Shown here: piece after piece, positions 9,301-17,645 of the stretch | Layout of the letters: every line of letters starts with the position of its first letter | Position numbering within the stretch: position 1 is the stretch's first letter | DNA from: an uncultured Oscillospiraceae bacterium | GTDB taxonomy: Bacteria; Bacillota; Clostridia; Oscillospirales; Oscillospiraceae | Direction of reading: 5' to 3' | DNA: 50,251 nt | NCBI GenBank assembly: GCA_910585735.1 | Contig: CAJUEU010000011.1 | Coordinates: 1-50,251, forward strand | The notes under the pieces: model-generated | The model's input: only the letters and a program-made list of their open reading frames with translations | What the model was told of the DNA's origin: nothing | Databases searched by the model: none | Translations under genes and position numbers: made by a program

Positions 9301-10043
9301 ACGCTGGTATCATAGTTCCTCTCCCCAACCTCGATCTGAATATCCTCCAGATGGGTGGAGAAGGTGGTGTGGCGGCAGTGGTCGGACCAGTAGGTATCCA
9401 CCACCCGGATCTCCGTGATGGTGGGGTCCCGGTGCTCCTCATCCCGGAAGTAGGCCTGGAGGAATTTCAGGTCGTCCAGATCCATAGCAAGGCCCAGAGA
9501 GTCCAGCAGCCCTTCCAGGGGCTCCCCCTCCATGGCAGTAAAGCCCTCTACTGTGGCCACGCAGTCAGGAATATCATAGCTCTGGGCTAGAGTCTCAGGC
9601 CTTTCCAGTGTGGCCTCCCGGGCCTCCACCGGGTTGATGACATATTTTTTGATTCGCTCCAGCTCCTCCGAAGAAACCCAGCCTGAGAGCAGGTATACCT
9701 TGGCGGTGCGGATGGTGGGGCGGTCCCCTCCGCTGATAAACTGGATACATTGTGCCGCTGAGTCGGAGCGCTGGTCAAACTGGCCCGGAAGAGCCTCCAC
9801 GGCAAAAGCCGTATGATCCCCCTGGGGAAGCTCCTCGTAAACCTCATCTACCGCTGGCTCACTGAACACCACAGGGACGCAGCGGCGGAAAAGGGACTCC
9901 TCCAGTCCCTCGGCATCATAGCGGTGCAGGATCCGTAGCCCGGTGAGACCAGGCAATCCCAAAAGGTTTTTCAGCTCTTCCAGAAGGGCTTTGGCCTCTA
10001 CGGCGTAGGGGACTTTTTTCTCGGCATAAATTCGATAGACCAC
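6321..10043 (-). CDS. purL: Phosphoribosylformylglycinamidine synthase, single-chain type
   Basis: This 1,240-aa enzyme converts FGAR, glutamine and ATP to FGAM, step four of purine synthesis. It is the long form that combines the PurS-like, synthetase and glutaminase parts in one chain. Visible features are VDTYWSDHCRHTTFSTH near residue 220, FKNETHNHPTEIEPFGGAAT near 325, and a C-terminal class I glutaminase with VFPGTNCEYDSARAC, YLPGGFSGGDEP and the nucleophile in LGICNGFQALVKLG. Start is GTG 10043 with AAGGAGGG upstream. It is the last gene of the operon, 11 bp after purD. With glutaminase residues intact it makes its own ammonia, unlike the PurF in this operon. Confidence 0.96.
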   Translation of the reverse strand: MVYRIYAEKKVPYAVEAKALLEELKNLLGLPGLTGLRILHRYDAEGLEESLFRRCVPVVFSEPAVDEVYEELPQGDHTAFAVEALPGQFDQRSDSAAQCIQFISGGDRPTIRTAKVYLLSGWVSSEELERIKKYVINPVEAREATLERPETLAQSYDIPDCVATVEGFTAMEGEPLEGLLDSLGLAMDLDDLKFLQAYFRDEEHRDPTITEIRVVDTYWSDHCRHTTFSTHLEDIQIEVGERNYDTSVKAAYERYLAARVEVYGEEKAAKRPQTLMDIATIGTKVLKKRGLLPELDESEEINACSIHVPAVVNGKVEDWLLMFKNETHNHPTEIEPFGGAATCIGGCIRDPLSGRVFVHQAMRFTGAGDPRTPFEKTLEGKLPQRKLCQTAAAGYSSYGNQIGLATGHVAEVYHEGYVAKRLECGAVVGAAPASNVRRERPAPGDVVILLGGRTGRDGIGGATGSSKSHNKKSLTTMASEVQKGNAPEERKLQRLFRNPQVTQMIKRCNDFGAGGVSVAIGELADGLTIDLDAVRKKYDGLDGTELAISESQERMAVVVAAQDAQRFMDLAATENLEAYQVAVVTQVPRMVMTWKGKVIADLSRDFLNTNGAVKHAAVSVEEHDRTTMGKPRFSSLREMASSLKTASRRGLVERFDGTIGAGSLLMPFGGKTQRTPAQAMAALLPVLPGQETDQASVMAWGCDPEALSADPYVGAYQSVTTSIAKVVAAGGDYRKVYLTLQEFFERLREEPTRWGKPFAALLGALDAQLDYAAAAIGGKDSMSGSFMDLDVPPTLISFAIAPVKAGEVITAEFKEPGHPVYLFQEGGLDGSAEKRKAAWTELHTLAKAGKVKSAWAVEDSMAEAVMKMAFGNGVGFRSLDKGGAAWYVPRPGAIVAELSEEIGNCHPEGLYARIGTTIEEPVIVMGEDSASIDELLALHEVVLEDVYPTRTGGEEKVEPITWIKGAPTVMGRGIARPRVVIPVFPGTNCEYDSARACVEAGMIAETVVIRNLSQEALRDSALELEEAIRKAQIVYLPGGFSGGDEPEGSAKFIVSFLRNSRLTDSIMDLLKHRDGLMLGICNGFQALVKLGLVPYGEIRDMTEDSPTLTYNTIGRHQSSIVRTRVCSNLSPWLLEAPVGEIFSVPISHGEGRFIAPEATLKLLVAQGQIATQYVDLAGEPTMDTAFNPNGSFLAIEGITSPDGHVLGKMGHSERVGEKLYRNVPGQFDMGLFRSGVKYFS

Positions 10044-10054
10044 GGTATCCCTCC

Positions 10055-11338
10055 TTATGGTTTGGCAGCCAAGGCTCTGGCACCGATATCACTTCTTTTG
10101 TGAAGTCCCTCGAAGGCAATTTTTTCTGCGGCGGTATATGCCTTGTCCAGGGCCTCTTTCAAGTCAGTTCCCATAGCTGTCACCCCAAGCACCCGTCCGC
10201 CGGAAGTGACCAACGTCCCCTCCTTCAGTGAGGTGCCGGCATGATAGACCGTGGCCTCGCCGCCAGAAAGCTGTCCATTCGCAAGACCTGTAATGGCTTT
10301 TCCCTTTTCATAATGCTCCGGGTAGCCCCCCGACGCCAGCACCACACAGGCGGCATTACGGTCAGAGAAGCTTACCTCCACTTCGCTGAGCCTCCCCTGG
10401 GTCACGGCCTCCATGACGGTAAAAAGGTCGCTCTCCAGCAGGGGGAGAACCACCTGGGTCTCCGGGTCTCCAAAGCGGCAGTTATATTCAATGACCGTGG
10501 GACCGTCCGGGGCGAGCATGAGCCCAAAGTACAGACAGCCCTTGAAGGGCCGCCCCTCGGCCTTCATGGCGGCTACGGTAGGCTCGAAGATGGTTTCCAT
10601 ACAGATTTGAGCAATCTCAGGAGTATAGTAAGGGTTGGGGGCCACTGTGCCCATGCCCCCGGTGTTCAGCCCCCTGTCCCCGTCCAAGGCCCGCTTGTGG
10701 TCCATGGAGGATACCATGGGCACCACGGTCTCCCCGTCAGTGAAGGCGAGGACAGACACCTCAGGGCCAATCAAAAATTCCTCGATGACTACCGTATTGC
10801 CCGAGGCACCGAACTTCCCCCCCACCATCATCTCCTCAATAGCGGTAAGGGCTTCGGCCTTATCCTGACAAATCAAAACTCCCTTGCCCAGGGCCAGACC
10901 GTCGGCCTTGAGCACCATAGGCCAGGTATCGCAGGTATTCAGGTAGGCTTTGGCCTTCTCTACATCAGAAAAAGTCTCATACCGGGCGGTAGGGATATGG
11001 TATTTCTTCATCAGGCCCTTGGAAAAGGCCTTGCTGGCCTCGATGACAGCTGCCTTTTTGTTTGGGCCGAAAGCGGGGATCCCCTTCTCTTCCAACAGAT
11101 CCACCAGGCCCATGGCCAGGGGATTGTCGGGGGTCACCACCACATAGTCCATCCTGTTTTCCGCCGCCCAGTCAGCAATGGCCTCCACATCGGTGGCTTT
11201 GATGGGCACACAAGTGGCATCATATCCGATACCCGCGTTGCCCGGGGCGGCGTAGAGCGCGGTGATCTTCGGACTTTCCTTCAGCTTGCGGATAATGGCG
11301 TGCTCCCGGCCTCCGCCGCCTACTACCAAAACCTTCAT
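10055..11338 (-). CDS. purD: Phosphoribosylamine-glycine ligase
   Basis: This 427-aa ATP-grasp enzyme joins phosphoribosylamine to glycine to form GAR. The N-terminal segment MKVLVVGGGGREHAIIRKL is the family's signature glycine-rich loop. The ATP-grasp core shows VLKADGLALGKGV near 160-175 and GCLYFGLMLAPDGPTVIEYNC RFGDPETQ near 270-300. Length is normal for the family. It lies 15 bp after the AICAR transformylase gene and 11 bp before purL, so it is clearly in the operon. Confidence 0.96.
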   Translation of the reverse strand: MKVLVVGGGGREHAIIRKLKESPKITALYAAPGNAGIGYDATCVPIKATDVEAIADWAAENRMDYVVVTPDNPLAMGLVDLLEEKGIPAFGPNKKAAVIEASKAFSKGLMKKYHIPTARYETFSDVEKAKAYLNTCDTWPMVLKADGLALGKGVLICQDKAEALTAIEEMMVGGKFGASGNTVVIEEFLIGPEVSVLAFTDGETVVPMVSSMDHKRALDGDRGLNTGGMGTVAPNPYYTPEIAQICMETIFEPTVAAMKAEGRPFKGCLYFGLMLAPDGPTVIEYNCRFGDPETQVVLPLLESDLFTVMEAVTQGRLSEVEVSFSDRNAACVVLASGGYPEHYEKGKAITGLANGQLSGGEATVYHAGTSLKEGTLVTSGGRVLGVTAMGTDLKEALDKAYTAAEKIAFEGLHKRSDIGARALAAKP

Positions 11339-11353
11339 AGTTTCAGCCCCTTA

Positions 11354-12532
11354 TTAGTGGTGAAATAATCTCATCCCAGTGAATACCATCACCATATCAT
11401 ACTTATCGGCGGTGGCGATCACATGGTCGTCCCGGATGCTCCCACCGGGCTCGGCAATATATTTGACCCCCGACTTCCGGGCCCGCTCCACGTTATCCCC
11501 AAAGGGGAAGAAAGCGTCCGAACCGCAGGTTACTCCGATCTGGGTGGCGATCCAAGCCTTTTTCTCATCAGCGCTCAGAACCTCAGGTTTGACCTTAAAG
11601 GTGTTCTGCCACACTCCCTCGGCCAGTACATCCTCATACTCGTCGGACATGTAGATGTCGATGGCATTGTCCCGGTCAGGACGGCGGATGCTGTCCACAA
11701 ACTGCAGGCCCAGGACCTTGGGATGGTGCCTCAGCCACCAGTTGTCGGCCTTCTGCCCCGCCAGGCGGGTGCAGTGGATGCGGCTCTGTTGGCCGGCGCC
11801 CACGCCGATAGTCTGGCCATCCTTCACATAACACACAGAATTGGACTGAGTATACTTAAGCGTGATAAGGGAGATGATCATGTCAATTTTTGCATTCTCG
11901 GGCAAATCCTTATTGGTAGTGACGATATTCTCCAAAAGCTCGGGACCGATCTTGAAGTCGTTGTGTCCCTGCTCAAAGGTGACCCCAAACACCTCCTTGG
12001 TCTCAATGGGAGCGCAGACATAGGCGGGGTCGATCTGAACCACATTATAGCCGCCCTTTTTCTTGGTTTTCAGGATCTCCAGGGCCTCGTCGGTATAGCC
12101 GGGGGCGATGATGCCGTCGGAAACCTCGGCCTTGAGGTACTGGGCGGTGGCGGCGTCGCACACCTCGGAGAGCGCCACCCAGTCCCCGTAGGAGCTGAGC
12201 CGGTCGGTACCCCGGGCCCGAATGTAAGCACAGGCAATCGGGCTGAGCGGGGCATCGGGCTCCACAAAGTACATCTTCTTTTCGGTATCGGTGAGCTCCC
12301 GGGCCACGGCGGCACCGGCAGGCGAAACATGCTTGAAGGAGGCGGCGGCAGGAAGCCCGGTAGCCTCCTTCAACTCCTTCACCAATTGCCAGGAGTTAAA
12401 TGCGTCCAGAAAATTGATGTATCCCGGCTTTCCGTTTAGGACTTTGATAGGCAGGTCAGACCCATCCCGCATAAAGATCCGGGATGGCTTCTGATTGGGG
12501 TTGCAGCCGTATTTCAGTTCCAGTTCGTTCAT
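11354..12532 (-). CDS. AICAR formyltransferase, stand-alone
   Basis: This 392-aa protein is a transformylase that moves a formyl group from 10-formyl-THF to AICAR. It matches only the C-terminal domain of usual PurH; the MGS-like IMP cyclohydrolase domain is absent. It begins MNELELKYGCNPNQKPSRIF and contains SFKHVSPAGAAVARE with the Lys and His used by the family, QSNSVCYVKDGQTIGVGAGQ, and CGSDAFFPFGDN near the end. The missing cyclohydrolase is supplied by the adjacent PurO-like gene, only 3 bp upstream. Stand-alone versions of this length occur in other clostridia. Confidence 0.92.
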   Translation of the reverse strand: MNELELKYGCNPNQKPSRIFMRDGSDLPIKVLNGKPGYINFLDAFNSWQLVKELKEATGLPAAASFKHVSPAGAAVARELTDTEKKMYFVEPDAPLSPIACAYIRARGTDRLSSYGDWVALSEVCDAATAQYLKAEVSDGIIAPGYTDEALEILKTKKKGGYNVVQIDPAYVCAPIETKEVFGVTFEQGHNDFKIGPELLENIVTTNKDLPENAKIDMIISLITLKYTQSNSVCYVKDGQTIGVGAGQQSRIHCTRLAGQKADNWWLRHHPKVLGLQFVDSIRRPDRDNAIDIYMSDEYEDVLAEGVWQNTFKVKPEVLSADEKKAWIATQIGVTCGSDAFFPFGDNVERARKSGVKYIAEPGGSIRDDHVIATADKYDMVMVFTGMRLFHH

Positions 12533-12535
12533 GGT

Positions 12536-13240
12536 TCAGCCCTCCTGATGCTTATTGATAATGACGGTCTCGGTCTCCCCGGTTTCCAGCTCTACTGTGC
12601 GGACAAAGAGGGACACCTTGTTCTCCCCGTTGAGGGCAGCCCAGACCTTGTTTGCCAGCTCCTGGGCACTTTCATCCCCGAAAGCCACCTCTCTGGGCTC
12701 TCCGTGGAAGGAGGGCAGGGGATCCCCGTCGGTCTCGTAGGTGCTGATAAAATGACCCTTGCCCACAATGCCGGGGTACTCAAAGGTGTACCGGGAACAG
12801 TCGGTCCCCGACCGGTCCGCAGCCTTCAGAATGGACAGCTTATAGCTGCCGTCCGGGCTGAGAAGGCCGGAGATGCGGGGGGTCCAGTTGGGGCCGTCCG
12901 GCTCAAATTCCCGGGTACGGAGGGCCTGGTCAAAGGGCAGACCCCGTTCCAGGAAGTCCCGGATGGTGTCGGTCTGGTCCCCGTTGGTCACAATAAGCCC
13001 ACGGCCGAAGGAGCGGACAGGATGGTAAATAATGAGAGACGGATCGGTCATCTTACTCTCGTCAAAAGCCCGGGTTCGGATGCCATCGGCGGTCTCCTCA
13101 AAAATGCGGTTGCGGGAATTAACACTACGGCCCATGATAAAATAGACCACTACCGACCGCTTGCCGTCGGCGCTCCGGCCCAGGGCAATGCCCCGGCCAG
13201 GGTATAGATTCTCACTCAACAGCTTAAAAAGCTCCTGCAT
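12536..13240 (-). CDS. purO: IMP cyclohydrolase, PurO-like
   Basis: A 234-aa protein beginning MQELFKLLSENLYPGRGIAL, with RSVVVYFIMGRSVNSRNRIF and a later YHPVRSFGRGLIVTNGDQTD segment. These match the archaeal-type IMP cyclohydrolase fold, which closes FAICAR to IMP and is related to Ntn hydrolases rather than to the PurH N-terminal domain. The placement fits: it is one codon from the transformylase that makes its substrate and 1 bp after purN. Together they replace bifunctional PurH. The assignment is from motif memory plus context; the pathway gap makes it convincing. Confidence 0.85.
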   Translation of the reverse strand: MQELFKLLSENLYPGRGIALGRSADGKRSVVVYFIMGRSVNSRNRIFEETADGIRTRAFDESKMTDPSLIIYHPVRSFGRGLIVTNGDQTDTIRDFLERGLPFDQALRTREFEPDGPNWTPRISGLLSPDGSYKLSILKAADRSGTDCSRYTFEYPGIVGKGHFISTYETDGDPLPSFHGEPREVAFGDESAQELANKVWAALNGENKVSLFVRTVELETGETETVIINKHQEG

Positions 13241-13241
13241 T

Positions 13242-13883
13242 TCACTGCTCCTCCTTGATAATCACTTTACGGCCCTCCACCGCCAATTTTCTTTCGCAAA
13301 AGAGGGCCACAGCCTTAGGCAAAAGCTTCCACTCAGCCTCCTCCATGACCCGCCGCTGTATGCTCTCTGGGGTATCTTCGGGCAGGATGTCCACCGCCTT
13401 TTGCAGAATGATGGGACCCTCATCGGCCCCCTCGGTGACAAAATGAACGGTGGCGCCGGTAACCTTCACCCCGTACTCCAGAGCCAGCTCATGGACATGA
13501 AGGCCGTAGGCCCCCTTGCCGCAGAAGGATGGGATTAGTGCCGGGTGAACATTGATGATCCGGTTTTCATAGGCCCGGACAAAGTCCGGCGTGAGGATGG
13601 ACAAGAAGCCGGCCAGCACCACCAGGTCAATACCCCGGGCCTCCAGAGTCTCCAGCAAGGCTCGGCAGAAGCTTTCGGCGTCCGGGTAGTCCTTCCGAGC
13701 CACGGTAAGGGCCTCCACCCCGGCCTTTTCCGCCCGCTCCAGGGCGTAAACACCGGGCTTGGAGGAGATCACCACCGCTATCTCCCCGTCGGACAGCTTC
13801 CCCCGTCCCTGGGCGTCCAGAAGGGCCTGAAGGTTGGTGCCACCGCCAGATACCAGCACGGCGATCCGGGTGGTTTTCAGCAT
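13242..13883 (-). CDS. purN: Phosphoribosylglycinamide formyltransferase
   Basis: This 213-aa, 10-formyl-THF-dependent GAR transformylase performs step three of the pathway. The N-terminal segment RIAVLVSGGGTNLQALLDA binds the phosphate. Catalytic-site sequences are IINVHPALIPSFCGKGAYG (Asn and His) and VTGATVHFVTEGADEGPII (with the active-site Asp). Its start ATG lies 7 nt inside the purM end, so translation is coupled. Length is typical. Confidence 0.96.
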   Translation of the reverse strand: MLKTTRIAVLVSGGGTNLQALLDAQGRGKLSDGEIAVVISSKPGVYALERAEKAGVEALTVARKDYPDAESFCRALLETLEARGIDLVVLAGFLSILTPDFVRAYENRIINVHPALIPSFCGKGAYGLHVHELALEYGVKVTGATVHFVTEGADEGPIILQKAVDILPEDTPESIQRRVMEEAEWKLLPKAVALFCERKLAVEGRKVIIKEEQ

Positions 13884-14914
13884 AGCTCCACGCCTTTCTC
13901 ACCGGGAACAATTTCACCCATCATATAGCACTCCTGGCCTTGAGCCTTCAAAACCTCCATGGCCTTGTCCGCCTGGTTGGCGGGAACCACCAGGACCATG
14001 CCCACACCCATGTTGTAGGTGTTGAACATATCCCGCTCCGGAATGTTCCCTTCTTTGGCAATGAGGTCGAAAATGGGCAGTACCTTCACCGCGCTCTTGT
14101 CCACCCGGGCCATCAGCCCCTGGGGAATACAGCGTGGGATATTTTCATAAAAGCCGCCGCCGGTAATGTGGCTCGCCCCGTGGACAGCTACCTGCTTCAT
14201 CAGCTCCAGCACAGGCTTCACATAGATTTGAGTGGGGGTAAGAAGGGTTTCCCCCAGCTCTCCGCCCAGCTCAGGCACATAGCGGCGGAGATCCTTCCCC
14301 TCCAGGTCAAAGACCTTACGTACCAAAGAGAAGCCGTTGGAGTGGACGCCGGTGGAAGGCAGAGCCAGGAGCACATCCCCAGCTTTCATGTCGCTGTTGT
14401 CCAAAATCTTCTCCTTATCTACGGCTCCCACGGTAAAGCCCGCCAGGTCATACTCCTCCTCAGGCATCATTCCCGGATGCTCAGCGGTCTCACCCCCAAT
14501 GAGGGCGCAGCCCGCCTGGACACAGCCCTCAGCCACGCCGGCCACGATGGCGGCGATTTTCTCGGGAATGTTGCGGCCACAGGCAATATAGTCCAGGAAA
14601 AAGAGAGGCTTGGCGCCGCAGGCCAAAATGTCGTTGACGCACATAGCCACACAGTCAATGCCAATGGTGTCATGCTTGTCCAGCAGGAAAGCCAGCTTCA
14701 GCTTGGTGCCCACCCCATCGGTTCCCGACACCAGAACCGGGTTTTTCATCTCGCTCAGGTCCAACTGAAAGAACCCGCCAAAGCCCCCCAGCCCCCCCAG
14801 AACCCCAGGGACCATAGTACGCCTCACATGCTCCTTCATCAGCTCCACCGACTTGTAGCCCGCCACAATGTCCACACCGGCGGCAGCGTAAGACGAAGAA
14901 TGGGATTCGCTCAT
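13877..14914 (-). CDS. purM: Phosphoribosylformylglycinamidine cyclo-ligase
   Basis: This 345-aa AIR synthetase closes FGAM to AIR with ATP. It begins MSESHSSSYAAAGVDIVAGY and shows LVSGTDGVGTKLKLAFLLDK, GIDCVAMCVNDILACGA and HITGGGFYENIPR, all core motifs of the PurM/SelD fold. I chose ATG 14914 because GGAGGG lies 7 nt upstream; a start seven codons earlier abuts the purF stop and has no ribosome site. The gene follows purF by 21 bp and overlaps purN. Confidence 0.96.
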   Translation of the reverse strand: MSESHSSSYAAAGVDIVAGYKSVELMKEHVRRTMVPGVLGGLGGFGGFFQLDLSEMKNPVLVSGTDGVGTKLKLAFLLDKHDTIGIDCVAMCVNDILACGAKPLFFLDYIACGRNIPEKIAAIVAGVAEGCVQAGCALIGGETAEHPGMMPEEEYDLAGFTVGAVDKEKILDNSDMKAGDVLLALPSTGVHSNGFSLVRKVFDLEGKDLRRYVPELGGELGETLLTPTQIYVKPVLELMKQVAVHGASHITGGGFYENIPRCIPQGLMARVDKSAVKVLPIFDLIAKEGNIPERDMFNTYNMGVGMVLVVPANQADKAMEVLKAQGQECYMMGEIVPGEKGVELC

Positions 14915-14935
14915 AGTGTTTCCCTCCAAATTCAC

Positions 14936-16357
14936 TTATTCTCGGCCCGTCCAGCAATAGGTGCAAATTCTGTCCTTATCTATCCCAATGGACTCCAGCA
15001 GACCATCTATGGTCTGATAACCCAGGGAATCAAAACCCATCTCCTCACAGATAGATCTAAGCAAGCATTGTCCCCGCTCAGTGGCGGCGTCGGCATACTC
15101 CTCCAAATGCTTCTGTCCCTCGTCCCCCTCCAGGTCCTGAACCTTCCGCCGGGCCAACAGCTCCATCTCGGAATTGCTGCGGGAAAAGTTCAGATACTTG
15201 CAGCCGTACATGATGGGAGGACAAGCCGAGCGCATATGAACTTCAGCGGCCCCGGACGCATAGAGGAATTCCACCGTCTCCCGGAGCTGAGTGCCTCGCA
15301 CAATGGAATCGTCCACAAAAAGGAGCTTCTTTCCCTCAATGAGCTCGGGTACCGGGATCTGCTTCATTTTGGCCACCTGGTCCCGAACACTTTGATCTTC
15401 GGGCATAAAAGACCTTGGCCATGTGGGGGTATACTTCACAAAAGGCCGGGCGAAGGGCTTGCCGCTGCGGTTGGCAAAGCCAATGGCATGGGGCACCCCG
15501 GAATCGGGGACTCCAGCCACATAGTCCACCTTTGGGAGCTTCCCTTTCTGCACCTCGTCCCGGGCCATGATCTCCCCGTTCCGATATCGCATGACCTCCA
15601 CATTGATCCCTTCGTAGTTGGAATTTGGGTAGCCATAATAGGTCCACAGGAAAGCGCATATCCTCATCTTTTCCCCGGGAGGCGATAATGTCTCCCAGCC
15701 CTCGGCAGTGAGATTCAAAATTTCCCCCGGGCCCAGCTCGTAAGCATCCTCATACCCCAACTTGTGATAGGCGAAGGACTCAAAGGAGACACAGCAGCCC
15801 GCCTCACTTTTCCCAATGAGCACCGGCAATCTGCCCAGCCTATCCCGGGCGCAGAGAATGCTCTCGGGAGTCAGCAGAAGCATCGTGCAAGATCCGTCAA
15901 TGACCTCCTGGGCATAGCGGATCCCCTCCACCAAACTGCCTTTTCGATTGATGAGGGCAGCCACCAGCTCAGTGGAGTTGATCTTTCCCGAGCTCATGGC
16001 CATAAACTGGACCCCTCCATCATTATAGAACCCCTGGGCCAGCTCGTCCATGTTGTTGATGATGCCTACTGTGGTAATGGCATAGAGGCCCAGATGGGAC
16101 CTCACCAGCAAAGGCTGCGGGTCGGCGTCGCTAATGCATCCAATGCCGGCCTGGCCGTGAAACTCCCCCAGATCATGCTCAAACTTGGTGCGGAAGGGGG
16201 AATTTTCAATGTTATGGATCTGGCGGTGGAACCCCTTCTCCCGGTCATAGACAACCATGCCGCCCCGGCGGGTTCCCAAATGGGAATGATAATCCACCCC
16301 GAAAAACAGATCCAAAGCCACATCTTTTTTTGAGATCGCGCCAAAAAATCCGCCCAT
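14936..16357 (-). CDS. purF: Amidophosphoribosyltransferase homologue lacking the N-terminal Cys
   Basis: This 473-aa protein is in the PurF position and has the family's two domains. The N-terminal glutaminase-fold domain contains HSHLGTRRGGM near residue 25. The C-terminal phosphoribosyltransferase domain contains KKLLFVDDSIVRGTQLRETV. Cysteines in SACPPIMYGC and ICTYCWTG could be the Fe-S ligands seen in Bacillus PurF. The oddity is the start: GGGAGG then ATG gives MGGFFGAISKK, so after Met removal Gly stands where PurF enzymes have the catalytic Cys (as in CGVFGI). Glutamine hydrolysis by the usual mechanism is therefore impossible. It may use free ammonia or another glutaminase. Catalysis of PRA formation is inferred from the intact PRPP site and operon position. 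Confidence 0.88.
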   Translation of the reverse strand: MGGFFGAISKKDVALDLFFGVDYHSHLGTRRGGMVVYDREKGFHRQIHNIENSPFRTKFEHDLGEFHGQAGIGCISDADPQPLLVRSHLGLYAITTVGIINNMDELAQGFYNDGGVQFMAMSSGKINSTELVAALINRKGSLVEGIRYAQEVIDGSCTMLLLTPESILCARDRLGRLPVLIGKSEAGCCVSFESFAYHKLGYEDAYELGPGEILNLTAEGWETLSPPGEKMRICAFLWTYYGYPNSNYEGINVEVMRYRNGEIMARDEVQKGKLPKVDYVAGVPDSGVPHAIGFANRSGKPFARPFVKYTPTWPRSFMPEDQSVRDQVAKMKQIPVPELIEGKKLLFVDDSIVRGTQLRETVEFLYASGAAEVHMRSACPPIMYGCKYLNFSRSNSEMELLARRKVQDLEGDEGQKHLEEYADAATERGQCLLRSICEEMGFDSLGYQTIDGLLESIGIDKDRICTYCWTGRE

Positions 16358-16372
16358 GACGTCCTCCCGGGC

Positions 16373-17053
16373 TTAGGTAAAGAAAAGCTTGGACAGGGTC
16401 ATGGGATCAATGTACTCCCCATCCTTGTAGACCCGCATATTGCCCGAAGCGATCTCGTCAATGAGCATGACCTTCCCCTCCGCGTCGTAGCCGTACTCAA
16501 ACTTGATGTCATAGAGCACCAGGCCCTTCTCCTTCAGGTCGTCGGCCACGATCTTCGTGATCTTTTGAGTCATGTCCTTGATGTCGTCGTACTGCTCCTC
16601 AGTCATGACCCCCAAACACACCAGGCCGTCCTTGGTCACCAGAGGGTCCCCCTTCTCGTCGTTCTTGAAGGTGGTCTCCACATAGGCGGGCAGCTCAGCC
16701 CCCTCTTCGATATACTCTCCGTAGCGGCGGAGGAAGGAACCCACCGCCTTATGGCGACAGATAACCTCCAAGCCCTTGCCGAACACTTTGGCGGGCAGCA
16801 CCTCCATGGTGGTTTCCGCCAAATCGGCGGAGACATAGTGGGTACGGATACCGGCGGCGTTGATTTTCTCAAAGAAGTAGATGGACATTCTCAGGTTCAC
16901 GTCGCCCACACCGTCGATGGTGAGACCCACCGAATTTTCGCCGGGATCAAACACACCGTCCTTGCCGGTGCAGTCATCCTTAAACTTCAGCAGATAATTT
17001 CCGTTGTCCAGTGCGTACACATTCTTGGTCTTTCCCGTGTAAACCAGCTTCAT
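16373..17053 (-). CDS. purC: SAICAR synthetase
   Basis: This 226-aa enzyme condenses CAIR with aspartate using ATP. It begins MKLVYTGKTKNVYALDNGNY, the usual GKTK phosphate loop, then FKDDCTGKDGVFDPG, VICRHKAVGSFLRRYG, and LYDIKFEYGYDAEGKVMLIDEI, all family signatures. It is slightly shorter than the E. coli protein but complete for the clostridial form. It lies 15 bp before purF and 38 bp after purE. Confidence 0.96.
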   Translation of the reverse strand: MKLVYTGKTKNVYALDNGNYLLKFKDDCTGKDGVFDPGENSVGLTIDGVGDVNLRMSIYFFEKINAAGIRTHYVSADLAETTMEVLPAKVFGKGLEVICRHKAVGSFLRRYGEYIEEGAELPAYVETTFKNDEKGDPLVTKDGLVCLGVMTEEQYDDIKDMTQKITKIVADDLKEKGLVLYDIKFEYGYDAEGKVMLIDEIASGNMRVYKDGEYIDPMTLSKLFFT

Positions 17054-17091
17054 GATTCATACCTCCAAATTTTTTGTGGTGGAATGGGGTT

Positions 17092-17586
17092 TTATTGGGC
17101 CAGTTCCTTCTGGAGCATAGCATCCTTCTTGGTGATCTGGGTTTTCATCTCCTCCTTGGCCAACAGGAGCTTGTCCGCCAGGGCAGGTTCCGAAAGAGAT
17201 AGGATCTGAGCCGCCAGGACGGCGGCGTTCTTGGCGCCGTTCAAGGCCACCGTGGCCACCGGCACCCCCGAGGGCATTTGCACCGTGGCAAGCAACGCGT
17301 CCAGCCCGTCTCCGGCTCCCCCCTTCAGGGGAATACCGATCACCGGCAGGGTGGTATTCCCTGCCAAAACTCCTGCCAGGTGAGCCGCCATCCCCGCGGC
17401 GGCAATGATGACTCCGAAGCCATTGCCCCGGGCATTTTGCGAAAAATCAGCGGCAGCATCCGGGGTGCGGTGAGCGCTCATGATGTGGGCCTCAAAGGGG
17501 ATCTCCCACTCCTTGAGCTGTTTTGCGGCCGCCTGGACCACCGGCCAGTCGCTGTCGCTTCCCATAATAATCGCTACTTTTTTCAT
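17092..17586 (-). CDS. purE: N5-carboxyaminoimidazole ribonucleotide mutase
   Basis: A 164-aa class I-like PurE that rearranges N5-CAIR to CAIR. It begins KKVAIIMGSDSDWPVVQAAA with the conserved GSDSD, followed by AHRTPDAAADFSQNARGNGF and IIAAAGMAAHLAGVLAGNTT. The purK partner is not in the window. It is the first structural gene of the pur operon, with GGAGGAGTGAAG before its ATG and a terminator-bearing leader directly upstream. Confidence 0.96.
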   Translation of the reverse strand: MKKVAIIMGSDSDWPVVQAAAKQLKEWEIPFEAHIMSAHRTPDAAADFSQNARGNGFGVIIAAAGMAAHLAGVLAGNTTLPVIGIPLKGGAGDGLDALLATVQMPSGVPVATVALNGAKNAAVLAAQILSLSEPALADKLLLAKEEMKTQITKKDAMLQKELAQ

Positions 17587-17613
17587 TTCTTCACTCCTCC
17601 TTTTTCAAACAAG

Positions 17614-17645
17614 AAAGGACATGACGTTACTGCGTCATGTCCTTT
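17614..17645 (-). terminator. Intrinsic terminator just before purE
   Basis: A 13-bp perfect stem AAAGGACATGACG/CGTCATGTCCTTT with a 6-nt loop is followed on the minus strand by CTTGTTT. It lies about 28 nt before the purE start and within the operon leader, the usual place for a conditional terminator. Confidence 0.75.

Noticed and set aside
6411..9590. 1,059-codon open frame opposite purL
   Set aside because: Antisense shadow of a G+C-rich gene; the His/Gly/Leu-rich product has no domain and no ribosome site, while purL is unmistakable.
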